This document shows, piece by piece, positions 1 through 14,900 of a stretch of DNA of 64,000 nt. The position numbers and the translations under genes were made by a program. Source of the DNA: Anseranas semipalmata (taxonomy: Eukaryota > Chordata > Aves > Anseriformes > Anseranatidae); NCBI GenBank assembly GCA_013399115.1, contig VXAA01001495.1, positions 176,611 through 240,610 on the forward strand, in the 5' to 3' direction. Each line of letters begins with the position of its first letter. Positions within the stretch are counted from its first letter, which is position 1. Below the pieces are notes generated by a model. It ran no database searches and had not been told where the DNA came from. It saw only the letters and a list, made by a program, of their open reading frames with translations.

Positions 1-4332
<4,332 letters not shown>

Positions 4333-4393
4333 CTGGTTCGCAGCATCCATGGTGATGGTGGTCAGTCTGACAACACTTGTCCCTCAGAGGCAT
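4333..4393 (-). CDS. ZNF800: ZNF800 first coding exon (start codon exon)
   Basis: Read on the minus strand, this exon begins at the ATG at 4393-4391 and gives 20 codons plus one base: MPLRDKCCQTDHHHHGCCEP. I recognise this as the N-terminus of ZNF800, a C2H2 zinc-finger protein presumed to act in the nucleus. The exon ends at a GT donor (4332-4331, exon...CCAG then GTACAG). The last G joins TG of the next exon to make a valine codon, so phases agree. The start is supported by an A at -3 and by an in-frame TAG at 4423-4421, 27 bases upstream, which rules out a longer in-frame start within this exon. The zinc fingers are not in the window. The identification rests on remembered family sequence together with exact splice phasing. 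Confidence 0.93.
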
Positions 4394-4651
4394 TTTCCGG
4401 GCGCACGACCTGCTTTCCTTCTACATCCAGCAGCTGGTCTCTGCTAAAACAAGCAAACCGACTGTCACCTCCGAAGAAGAGCACGCTGGAAGCAGCGCTG
4501 GCCTCCTCGCACGCCCGCTTCCCAACACGGCACCGCCACAGCAGGCCAGGAGTCAGCGGCACCCTCGGCGCACAGAAACTTTCCATTGTTTACCGCGGAT
4601 CTCACAACGCCCTCTGCAACGGCCGCGGGCCCGGCGGCTCCGCTCCCGCCC
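4394..4651 (-). promoter_or_regulatory. ZNF800: ZNF800 5' leader / CpG-rich promoter, left part
   Basis: Immediately upstream of the ZNF800 start the base composition changes sharply to CpG-rich sequence (for example ggccgcgggcccggcggctc before the gap). This is typical of a vertebrate CpG-island promoter. No TATA box is evident. On the minus strand the stretch holds an ATG in strong context at 4586-4584 (A at -3, G at +4), which opens a 74-codon frame that overlaps the ZNF800 start out of frame. It also holds a minimal ATG-TAG at 4426-4421. Whether both are in the mature leader is unknown because the transcription start and any leader intron are not visible. Confidence 0.75.
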
Positions 4652-5198
4652 NNNNNNNNNNNNNNNNNNNNNNNNNNNNNNNNNNNNNNNNNNNNNNNNN
4701 NNNNNNNNNNNNNNNNNNNNNNNNNNNNNNNNNNNNNNNNNNNNNNNNNNNNNNNNNNNNNNNNNNNNNNNNNNNNNNNNNNNNNNNNNNNNNNNNNNNN
4801 NNNNNNNNNNNNNNNNNNNNNNNNNNNNNNNNNNNNNNNNNNNNNNNNNNNNNNNNNNNNNNNNNNNNNNNNNNNNNNNNNNNNNNNNNNNNNNNNNNNN
4901 NNNNNNNNNNNNNNNNNNNNNNNNNNNNNNNNNNNNNNNNNNNNNNNNNNNNNNNNNNNNNNNNNNNNNNNNNNNNNNNNNNNNNNNNNNNNNNNNNNNN
5001 NNNNNNNNNNNNNNNNNNNNNNNNNNNNNNNNNNNNNNNNNNNNNNNNNNNNNNNNNNNNNNNNNNNNNNNNNNNNNNNNNNNNNNNNNNNNNNNNNNNN
5101 NNNNNNNNNNNNNNNNNNNNNNNNNNNNNNNNNNNNNNNNNNNNNNNNNNNNNNNNNNNNNNNNNNNNNNNNNNNNNNNNNNNNNNNNNNNNNNNNNN
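4652..5198. other. Assembly gap (547 N) inside the CpG island
   Basis: These are unknown bases. The gap sits between two CpG-rich flanks and is bordered on the right by a TCC microsatellite. It probably hides the core of the ZNF800 promoter. Long ORFs called across it are artefacts of N translation. Confidence 0.99.
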
Positions 5199-5300
5199 TC
5201 CTCCTCCTCCTCTTCGCCGCGAAGCCCTGCCGGCGCCCACCGGTGATGCTCTGAGGACAAGGGAATGCCACCCGGGGTGGCGTTTCTGCCCTGTCTCAGC
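5199..5300. promoter_or_regulatory. CpG-rich promoter region, right part, with (TCC)n
   Basis: The sequence resumes with a short TCC repeat (5199-5213), followed by CpG-rich sequence (cttcgccgcgaagccctgcc, gccacccggggtggcg), then returns to AT-rich sequence after about 5300. It is the outer flank of the ZNF800 CpG island and could also start a divergent transcript. Confidence 0.65.
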
Positions 5301-6035
5301 CTGGCCTGCTTTATCACAGTTTTGCTTTTTTAAAAACATTCTGGTAAATTTGCCATGAAGAAGGGTAAATCAATGTTTCCGCGATGTGTATTCCAAAATT
5401 CGGTAAGAGGACATCGGTGTGCTGCACCGAGTGGCTGGGCAGCTGGTGTCTCCAGATAGCGTTTCCCCAAGGTGTCTGCTTAGTCCTGTTGATGCTCTGC
5501 TGTTAGCAGCTGGGGAATGTGCAAAGGTAGGACTGGGTTTTCGCCCAAGGAAAGGACATGAGTGAGTCTTCTTCCACTTAAGGAAAAGCGTCTGTCATTT
5601 AAGGAAAACCTTTTGTAGGGAAATGTAAGAAATAAACACGTTTATAGGAAAAATGCTGAGTGATGGTACCACATGGAAACGATCTGTCAAGCTTTGGCTT
5701 GTGGTAGAATCAGTTCTTGATGGGGACAGGGTTCATGGTTTCAGACAAAGTTCCAAGTCAAATCTACTGTCTGTGTTATGCCTAGCTCACACTTTTTGAC
5801 ATCAGACATTGGGAGTTTTTACCATCTCTGACCACCAACTTGTAAGCAGTACTGTCTCTTTTTAAAATACAGGTATTTATTTCACCAATAAGTCCTGTTT
5901 CCAAAGCAGCAGGAGGCAAAATTGAAACCCTGTAAAGTCTGTTTGGGTTTTGATTAATGAACTTGATGCATTTTAAGTCTTAAGAGAACAGTTCAATCTC
6001 GTGTCATGTAGCATCCTAGCAGAAGCCGTTTGAAA
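5301..6035. other. Intergenic sequence just right of the promoter
   Basis: There is no gene here. A strong splice-donor-like word (attcg then gtaagagg, donor GT at 5403-5404, plus strand) lies about 200 bases from the gap and could end the first exon of a divergent RNA. Otherwise I see nothing identifiable. Confidence 0.5.
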
Positions 6036-7090
6036 CCATCACGTTAGGCATCCAAACACCCATCTCTGCATATATCCAGAAGTGGTCTTGATGAGCTGAG
6101 CTACATCCTGAGGTCGCTGCATTTCAGACACAGGCAGCAGAAGGCTTGAACTCCACTCAGACATGTAGCTAGCTGTGCTCAGCCCATGTACAATGCACTT
6201 GGGTAAAACTGCGAAACTCATGGGTAACAAAGTGCCAAACACCGCTGTCAACTCCTTGTAGCACAATAGGCCACTGACTGTAGCACTTTCCCAAAAAGTA
6301 ACGAACTTGGACAATTAACATTCCCCACCTCCCAGGAGAGGTGGCTATCAGGTTCAAAGTAAGATCATCTTCCATTCTGGCTGATGCCACTGCGTTACAA
6401 ATGTCGAAATAGGAGGAATGGCAGCTTAACTTTGCATTGTGGTCATTCACCATGAACAGATAAGGAGCACTAGCACCACTACCAATATCGTTTTATTGAG
6501 TGATCAAAAAAACTATGAAAGACAAAAGCAAACTGCAAATCATAAGCTCACCAATGAATGTTCAGAAACCTTTGACTGTTGCATTGTCAGTGTCTGAAGA
6601 AGTTACAACACCTTTTGTGAGTGAGTGCCACCAGCTAGCACAAAGAGAAGTTAACAGTCTTTGTTCATCTCTTGGTAAACTCCTAGCAGAAAGAACTGTA
6701 ATAACAGAAGTCTGCTAACCTTTACTGATTTCTTATAATCCCAGCCATCATTCATCACAGTCTCTAAAGGGAGATGTTTTACCTGATTCCAGAAAGTCAT
6801 CCAAAAGTCCACTCCTGCTTCACAAAAGTCTTAGCAAAGCATGGAGTCCTCAAAGGTGGGCTATCCAGTAGTGGTTTCTCCACCCATTCCTTGAACTTCA
6901 CTGATAACATCTGACAAAATTGCTCTCGTACCAGCTCCTTTATGGGGACAATGCTTAAAGATATAAAGAGTGAGAAGATGAATCCAGTGCTGGTGAACCA
7001 CTTCATGGAATCACGTGCTGGAGAATAAGAGTGCCTGCCCAAATCGGTGGCAATGGCATTCCTCAATTCAGCACCCCAGTGAGGCATTTT
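6036..7090 (-). pseudogene. Probable Harbinger-type transposase remnant, frameshifted
   Basis: Minus-strand reading gives coding-like pieces in different frames. The 94-codon frame at 6453-6169 contains YFDICNAVASARMEDD, which resembles the transposase segment before the catalytic region (pattern F..IC..vap...r.dT). The frame at 6314-6039 contains YKELTAVFG and later LLLPVSEMQRPQDV and MQRWVFG, in the order of the YR.va..FGV...LLP...P......GF...WGFP pattern of PIF/Harbinger transposases. A 96-codon frame at 7087-6797 may be the upstream part but I cannot align it. The DDE catalytic residues are not seen, so no activity is expected. Other possibilities are an unrelated decayed gene or chance; the match is by eye only. 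Confidence 0.4.
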
Positions 7091-7337
7091 TTAGCTATGC
7101 CATCGTCCTTTGCTAAGGTCCAGCTCACTATATGTTAACAGTCATCTCTCAGATATTGAGTTACCTTGATAACAGCTTATTTATGTCATCTTCTAAGTGC
7201 AGGGGTCAAAGACAATGGACAAAGCAAAACCATATTAATGCTGCTTCTGCCAATTCTATAACTATATTCATTCCTCTTCAGCTTCAAAACATCATTTCTC
7301 CTGTATCACAGGCACAATTTCAGATATAGGTCAAACC

Positions 7338-8520
7338 TCATATAAAATTATAGAGCAATTTAAGTTGGAAGGACCCTCTGGAGGTCATCCCGCCCAGCTT
7401 CCTGCCCAGTATAGGGCCATCTTCAAGGTCTAATCAGGTTGTTCATAGCCTTGCCTTGAGAATTTTCAAAAATATCCAAGAGCGGAGATTCCATAACTTC
7501 TTTGGACTATTTCTCCTGTCTTTAACCACTCTCACTGTGATTTTTTTTCTCCTTATACCCAATGAAAATTTCTCTTGTTGCAACTTACAACCATTCCCTC
7601 TTGTCCTTTTCCTGTTCACCTCTGAGTAAAGTCTCATTCCACCTTCTTAATAAACTCCCACTCAAGTAATGAAGTATAGGGATTATATCCACTCATTATG
7701 TTCTCTTCTTCAAGCTAAAGAACCCAAGTTTCTTCAGCCTCTCCTTATGTCATATGCTCCAGCCCCTAGAATCATCTTGGCTGCCCTCCTTTGGATACTC
7801 TTCAGCTTGTAAGTATCTGTCCCATAGTTGGGAGCCCAAACTGGACACAGCATTCTAGATGTGGCCTCACACATGCTAAGCAGAGGAGAATAAACATTTC
7901 CCTTCGTCTGCTGGCTATACAGTTGTTAATGTAGCATGGTATGTGGTTCGCCTTCATTACCTCAAAGGTGCAACTTTTTCATTGGGACCCACAGGTCCCC
8001 TTTTGCAGAGCTGCTACCTCATCAGTCAGTCCCCAGCCTGTACCATTGCATTTTGTCCTGTGTGCAAAACTTTGCTATTGTCTTTGTTGTCCTGTCAGCC
8101 CATTCTCCAGCTTGTTCAAGGACTCCTGATATGACAACCCTGTCCTCCAGCACATCAGCAACTCCCCATGTTTCACATTATGCACAAACTTGCTTAGAAT
8201 GCATTCCAACTCATCATCCAGATCACTGAGTACATTACACAGCATAAGTCCCAATACTACTCCTTGAGGAACAACACCCAGCCAGTTTTTCCACACCTAC
8301 TGGGTAGACCTCCCACCCAGTTATATCTGGGTTTGTTTACAGGGATGCCATGAGAGCCCATGCGGAAACCCTAGCTAAACTCAAGGTAAATGACATCCTC
8401 TGCTTTTCCATCACTTACAGGTGAATGACAGCCTCTGCTTTTCCATCATCTACAAAACCACTCATTTCATCATAAAAGACAATGAGATTGGTAAGGTAAA
8501 ATTTGCTCTTCTGTCTTCCC
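7338..8520 (-). mobile_element. CR1 LINE, 3' part, old
   Basis: The plus strand starts with a decayed CR1 3' end (tatagagcaatttaagttgg then aaggaccctctggaggtc). It continues through typical CR1 landmarks in reverse: cagcctctccttatgtcata, ctgccctcctttggatactc, ggacacagcattctagatgt and gtggcctcac, then ttacacagcataagtcccaa and the distal part ending near ttgtccag. The copy is minus-strand, 5' truncated and heavily mutated. Its ORF fragments are not functional. A tandem 35-bp duplication lies at 8386-8455. I see no target duplication, which is normal for CR1. Confidence 0.88.
8386..8455. repeat. 35-bp tandem duplication inside CR1
   Basis: Two adjacent copies start gtaaatgacatcctctgctt and gtgaatgacagcctctgctt, each 35 bases (8386-8420 and 8421-8455), with a few differences. 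The CR1 consensus I know has this segment once, so the duplication arose after insertion. Confidence 0.85.
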
Positions 8521-9305
8521 CTTGTCCAGTTTTAGTAATTCCAGTTAAATGAAGGTTAGCTACTCTACTATTTAGTGGGTTGTGGGAGGGGGAGGCTGCG
8601 TATTTTTGGCAGGTGACTAACAGCTGAGATCTCATTCTATCTTAAATGCATATTCATAACTTTTATATTCCAATCTCAAGGAAGACCAGAAAAAATGGGC
8701 AATGTTGCATGCATATGAATCTCAGTATCTAAGCTGACATTGTAACTTGTTTCTGGGTGGCAGACCCTCATTTGTAAATTGTTGTTTTTAATTCATCATA
8801 TATATATAGTTCATAATACCAATTAGTGATGTTGGCAAGCAAGTGCACCCAAACTTTGACCAGTCAGATAGCCAGTCATGTGCAAAGTGTCTGTTACAGA
8901 TAAAAGTTAACAGCACAGATCAGGTAGTTACACATTACCCAGCAGAAGATGCCTCCAGGAAGACACTTGCAGAGAGGAGCCCTTTTAGCCAGTGACTGAA
9001 CACTGTATATAAGAATTTCTGATCGAGGTGTAAAGCTCACTTAGCAACACATTGCTGCAATTGTTCGTGCAATAGGATAAGCTGGGAATCAGATTCAGTT
9101 TGAGTTTCATTGTTTAAATGAAGAACAAGCAGATGATGTTTCCTAACTTTGAAAAACGCAACATTCATCCATTAAATTTGAAAGATAGTTGAAATCTATA
9201 AATACTTTATTAAAAACCTATTGAATAAATATGGTGGGTTATTTGTTGGGGTTTTTTTTCTTTGCAAAAACTGATAAACTTTCTTTTTGTCTTATACAAA
9301 TAAGG
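8521..9305. other. Intergenic, nothing identified
   Basis: This is AT-rich sequence with a short (TA)n near 8800. No gene or recognisable repeat was found. Confidence 0.6.
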
Positions 9306-9470
9306 AAAGATTCAATGAAATGAAAAGGTGGACATTTTTAAAGCAACAAGAAGTAATTCTTCACACAATCCATAATTAGCTTGTAGAATTGGCTACCAAA
9401 AGAAATCCCCATGACAAAGAATTCAGCAAGGTTCAAAGGTGGGCATCTATGGGAATTACAATAATATTTA
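9306..9470 (+). mobile_element. CR1/L3-like LINE fragment
   Basis: The stretch reads caatgaaatgaaaaggtgga, then aagcaacaagaagtaattct, then tcacacaatccataatt and tagaattggctaccaa. This follows the 3'-region pattern of CR1/L3 elements (caatgaaatt..., aaaggaagt.cttcttcacacaacgc, gtggaactccttgcc). It is plus-strand and strongly decayed. Confidence 0.6.
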
Positions 9471-11867
9471 GGTTTAATATTAAATCAATAAGGTTTGTCC
9501 AGCTGAAGAGTATTTTGGAACTAAAATATTACGAACTCTTTCCTTTTTAAAATTGAAACAAATACCTATGCATACAAAAAATCTCAGAGACTTAAGAGTT
9601 TCACTACTATTTGTGACACTGAACAAAAAGATTGTGCTAGTTGCTAACTAATTAATTTAGGACAATTACTGCTAATTATTAATTAATGCCTACATATTGG
9701 CTAAGAATCCACTGCATTCAGAGCTGGGGCTTGGTACACCTGCTTTTCACCTAGCTAACATGGATGCTGCTACGAGATAAAAGTCCACGATAAAGCAGCA
9801 GTATAGGTTTTGGTAGATCTGCGTAAACTTGCCCAGGACACTGTGCACTTAGGCAGCTAAGCCATAGTGCAGTCTATGCAATCTGCTAAGTCTCTTTTGC
9901 AATTTTGCTCTGATGTTTTTACCCTCTCAGACAACAAACACCTTTTTCAAATCAAATTCTTATATAGCCAAACAGACCAAAAGAAAGAATTACAGCCAGC
10001 GTAGGCTTTGTTACTGCTATCCCCTTTCACAGCACTCCAGGTGACTGCTGCTATATTGTACTCTCTAGGTTTGCCCACTTTTGCTTTCCAACCTTGAGAG
10101 AACAGGGTCTCAGGTAATGATAACCTTAACATTCCATTATGAGTGCTATCTTTTCTCATGAACATCCCTCTTAATATTTCTACTAACAAAATATGAAATT
10201 CAGATCACTCTTCTGACTTGTCGGGTGCAATTCATAAGTCCCAAAAATTCAGAACAGTTATTCTCAAGTAATTCTGTATGTTTGCTGTTTGTGAGCCAGC
10301 AGTTTCATTTGGACCGCTGTAGTCTCAAATGAAGCACCTGTCTTTTATGAAATCATCTACTTATTCCTGAAAGTACTGATACATTTATAGCATCCAAAAC
10401 AAGCTGTGGCAATGATTTCCACAAAATTAAGCACTTGCAGATTTCTTTATGTGTTAAATGTTTCCTGATAAATTGATTGCCTACTACTTCCTGTAGGAAT
10501 TCCTGCAGAAATTAGTGAATTATTATTAATGAAATGTTCCCATAAGAATCGGTGAAAAAAAAAAAACAAATATTCAACATACCAACATATTCAACATTTC
10601 CCCATAGCACTTAAGATTTTGTTCTATCCCACCTCAGTTGTCTGTTATACGGACTGGGAATTCTAGTTAATTTAATCTTCCTGTGCACTGAAGCTGTTTC
10701 ACCGTGTCCTGGCTACCATTCTCTGTGGTTTTGGTAGTTCTGTTATATCATTCATATGGGGGAATCATTAAAAATGTGTATGGTATCCAATGAACATTCA
10801 CGTTTCACAGCCACACAACCACATACAGTGTTAAAAAGTGCAGGATGCTCTTCCATATAACAAAGAGAAGGATGAAAATCCTCTTGGTTCATTTCATGTA
10901 AATTCTAGGCATAAAATATGTTATTAGGTGAGTTTTTTGAGTTTAGCTTTTGTCCTCTGGGCAATGTTCTCAACATAACCAGCAGACTTTTAAATAGCAT
11001 CTCTGTTTATTCATTGCATTTTAGATGATATGGAACTGGTGACATGTTTTGAAATGAGACTTCTGTTACAACTTGATGATTAACTTCTTTTTAAATTGTT
11101 TCTCTGTTGTGGTTAATGGCTTTGAGAAATGCAAAATTCAGAGAAATTTCTCTTGGAAAGAGAAAACAGTTTTGCATTGGATTGTGTTTCCAAGATGTAT
11201 AATGAAATATTCTAGCAAGGGAGGTATTTTTTGTTAGAGGATATTGAAGCATTATCGTCTTGAATAGTTTTAATAGTAGGTTTAGTGTCCACTGAGAGGT
11301 TTTGTTCTGCCAAAGGGCTGGTAGTAACACCTGCTGAGATGCCTTGCCATCTGTTTATACATCCAAGAGCTGTAAGATTGGATTAGCAAAACTTTTGCTC
11401 ATACCCTATGACCACTGACTTTTTTTTCTGTATTTGGGTGCATTTTGGATGAAGCACCTAACTTGACAATAGCTTTCCCTAGGAGAAAGTCATTCTAAGC
11501 TGGAGTGAGCTAATGCTGTGACACTGCACTGAGCAGAGTTCTGTTTTGCTGAGATGAAGGTAGAGTTCATAAACTCTGAAGGATCTCCCACATCATGTGC
11601 GCTAATCAAACACTGTCACAAATCACAATCATAAAATGTTTTACTTCATATACAGATATTCCAGCATTCCTTAATACATTGCTCTTAGTTTATATTATTG
11701 ATGTTTATATTGATGTGGCTTCATGTATGTTCTCAGTGATAGCATCCTGTGATGAATGGTGCATTCATAAACTCCAGATTAAACAAATTTTAGACATAGA
11801 AGTCTGAGAGCAATTCAGACTGTTTCAGGCACATTAAGGCTCCTTTGTTAGAGTCTCTGCATCCATG
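9471..11867. other. Intergenic, nothing identified
   Basis: AT-rich sequence with only short chance ORFs (for example 9947-10189 and 11091-11330, minus). I see no repeat family or conserved motif. Confidence 0.6.
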
Positions 11868-11927
11868 ATGGCCAGATGGGTAGAACATTCACCAAGGCAG
11901 CAGAAGACCTTGATTTCTAAATCCTAA
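11868..11927 (+). repeat. Possible tRNA-derived SINE head
   Basis: The words gatgggtagaacattcacc, then agcagaagacct and tgatttctaaatcc, resemble the tRNA-like head of old amniote SINEs (tggttagagca.tcacctg...agacctgggttcaaatcc). The A-box-like and B-box-like parts are in order but mutated. No poly-A or LINE-like tail is evident. Weak assignment. Confidence 0.3.
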
Positions 11928-14900
11928 ACTACAAGTTAGAGAACCCTTTTGTTAAGCACAAGGCACAGTTCAATCAGGAATGCAAGAGCTGGGGGGCTAA
12001 AAAGAGATTAACAAAGACAGGCTGATTCTGTTGAGAATGCGATTAACTTGGGGAAGGGGAAAACAATACTGAGTTCTGCTTGCAATTCCCAATGCTGTTT
12101 ATTTATTTATATCCAGTGATGCTTAAATGGGAAATGCATAAACAAGTCTTTAGAGCACAGATGTGTTGACTTTCAGATAAAGGTGAGATCACTTAGACAA
12201 CTCTTTTTCTGGGGTCAGTCACTATGAAAAAGTAATGAAGCAAGATGTGAACTAGTTCTCACCATGCCATTTTGTAGTCCAATACAACTTGCTTAAAATA
12301 TTCTCAGTTTTAAACTGCATATATTTATATGCCCCACATTTTTGGTGAAATCTTAAAATTAAATTCATTTATATTTGCAACAAATCTACATTTGCATAAT
12401 TGTAAAGTTTACACTACCCTTATATCGTAAACTTGATAGTATCTTATGGAAAATCCCTGGTCTAGAATAATTCTGAATCTCAGCCAATACATACTTCTGT
12501 CTAACAAGCAGCTGCATCTTCATTCTCTGTTCCCCAATTAACGCAAAGCTTCATTACCCTTTTGGGATGAAAATAAACTGCTATGTGTATTATCTTACCC
12601 ATAATTCATTTATTTACAAAGTTACTAAATCTCATAATTAACTAGACCTCTCATGGGGTCTAATTTCCTTCCTTTCTGGTGCACTGATATAAAGTTTAGC
12701 AAACGGAACAATTTGCAATGCATCTCTCCCCTAGGAGAGCCTTGTCGTCATCTGATCACAGATTCGACCTCTTCAGTGTTTTCCCTTTGTACCCTGCAGT
12801 TTAGATTCCAGGTGATCCAACTTCACATGAAGGCATGAAAAAAATTGTGATTACAGCACTTCCCTGGAAAGCTTGCACAGGTTGTTCAGTCTCCAGCAAG
12901 GATGCATGGGGATTGGAATCCAAGTTTCCCATTTCAGTGCTGCACCGTCTTCTGACAACAGTTTCTGGCAGAAGAGTTAGGTAGCATACAGAGTAAATAC
13001 GTTTTTTTTTTTTTTAAAAAAAGTATGTACAGCTGGAAACAATTGAGGAGAAAAGCTTCGCTAAACTGCAGGTGACAAGAAGCAGCCATTGAAGACAACC
13101 TGAATAGTCAGATCAGTGTGGTCAGTATCCCTCTTTTACACAAAGAATAAGGAAAAAATGCCTAACTGCATTGAAGACATAGCTTAGGTAGTTTATGAGT
13201 GGGACTTGGGTACATGTGCCATAGGGAACTTACCTTAGCTCTCCAAGAAGTTCCAGTATTCTCATTTCCTCCTCAAGGATCACTAGCAGGTACAGCATGA
13301 TTTTCAACTTAAAAATAATTTGTTTTACATAGCTTTCTTTATGAAAGGCAACATTCTGCGTAAATAGTCTTCCTTCTTACTTTTTATTCCCTTTTAGTTT
13401 ACTGTTACCTACCTAGCTGGGAAAAAAAGCATGCTTCTCACAGTACTGATAGATTATCTAACAAAAAAAAAAAAATGAATTTCATGAAATATATTAGGAA
13501 ACATGAAAAACTTGCTTACAGTATTATAAAATGAATTTGCATCTTCTTACCACATTCAGTTTTCATCCAGTCCAGTGATTTTTTTCCCTGCACAGTCTTC
13601 CTATAGAATGAACATAAAGTTAATTTAATTCATGTTTTCATACTTGATTAATTTGATTTAATAAAAAATACAAACAGATATGCAACACTGTGAGATGCAT
13701 ACTTCCAGAAATCATTTAATTGAGAAATGTATTTTAAGGGTTTAATTATACTTACAATGTACACTAAGAAATGGAGGAAAATGCATCTGGATAAGCAAAC
13801 TGAGGCAGAATGCAGACCTGGTCTAGCATGCTAATCCGCAACGTAATTAAGTCCTGCACCACATAGTGTATATAAAAACTACTTATATCTATGAACCTAG
13901 TGACGTTTGCAATCAGTATAAAGCATTAACAGCTGTCTCTTTATTCTGTAGGTGATGGCAAAAGATACAGACAATTGAAGACAGAAGAGGGGGGGAAGAG
14001 AAGAATTCCTAATCCTTACAATGGAAAAGATAAATAAGTACACTCCTAAACTTATCTCTAAACATGCTGGTGAGGGGAAGGTACTGGAGGAAATTGGACA
14101 TGGGAAAATTGTTTCTCTGTGTGTGCACAGACATTATGTATGTGTGTGTATATACACGTGAAGTCCTATGGATACAATGTGGGAAGGGGAGGGAAGAAGG
14201 GGAGGTAGTTTAGGGAAATAGGAAAGTGCGAGAAGCATACTTGGGAAGCATTTTGAAGAAGGAAAGCAAGAATGAAAGAGATTCATGAGAAGAGAAAGAA
14301 TTTCGAAAGATATAGAAAAAAATTTAGAATGAAAGAAGGTAATTGGGTGCAGTAGCTTAAAAATTATACAAGCAAGACAGACAGCAAGAAGCATAACTGA
14401 AAAGGGTAAGAAGAGGTGGGTACAAGTCAAGAAAGAATGAACAAGTAGTAGTAGGTATGAAGGCAAGTTTCCTGTGGTTTTATGACTTGTAATGAGATTA
14501 TCCTATGTGCTGACCATTTTCTCAGCATTTGCAGTAAAAGTAAACAGAAAGTGTAAACATAAGCATACAGGCCCTAGGTCTAATCAGAGCAAATCCAGAA
14601 ATAATAAGATTATTTCTACTCAAAAGGAAAAACCTATTTTCATGAGCTTATTTATAAAGTGTATGTGTCTATAAGTAAATTAAGTCCTATATTGCAGGAC
14701 AATAACAAACTTTTAAATTTTATTTGGGAAATTTTGATTTTATTAGCAAACTGGCAAGATATTACTCAACATCAAGGAACAAATACAAGTACTTCAAGAT
14801 GTTTGAGGGCAAACGATGAAAACCAAAAAAAAAGAAAAAATTAAGAAAGCTGAATTTCAAAAAAAATGCTGTCAAAAATCCTAAGAACAAGAAGTTGTAG

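Noticed and set aside
4362..4586. 74-codon minus-strand ORF as a separate gene
   Set aside because: It overlaps the ZNF800 start in another frame and has no family features. It is better treated as a possible upstream ORF of the leader.
4377..5339. Several long ORFs (222 to 289 codons) on both strands around 4.4-5.3 kb
   Set aside because: Most of each frame is translated N from the assembly gap. The only supported coding sequence here is the short ZNF800 exon.
7936..8296. Four short ORFs around 8 kb
   Set aside because: They are inside the decayed minus-strand CR1.
14134..14466. 110-codon minus-strand ORF rich in Leu, Ser and Phe, resembling a membrane protein
   Set aside because: It is the translation of a pyrimidine-rich low-complexity strand and has no other support.
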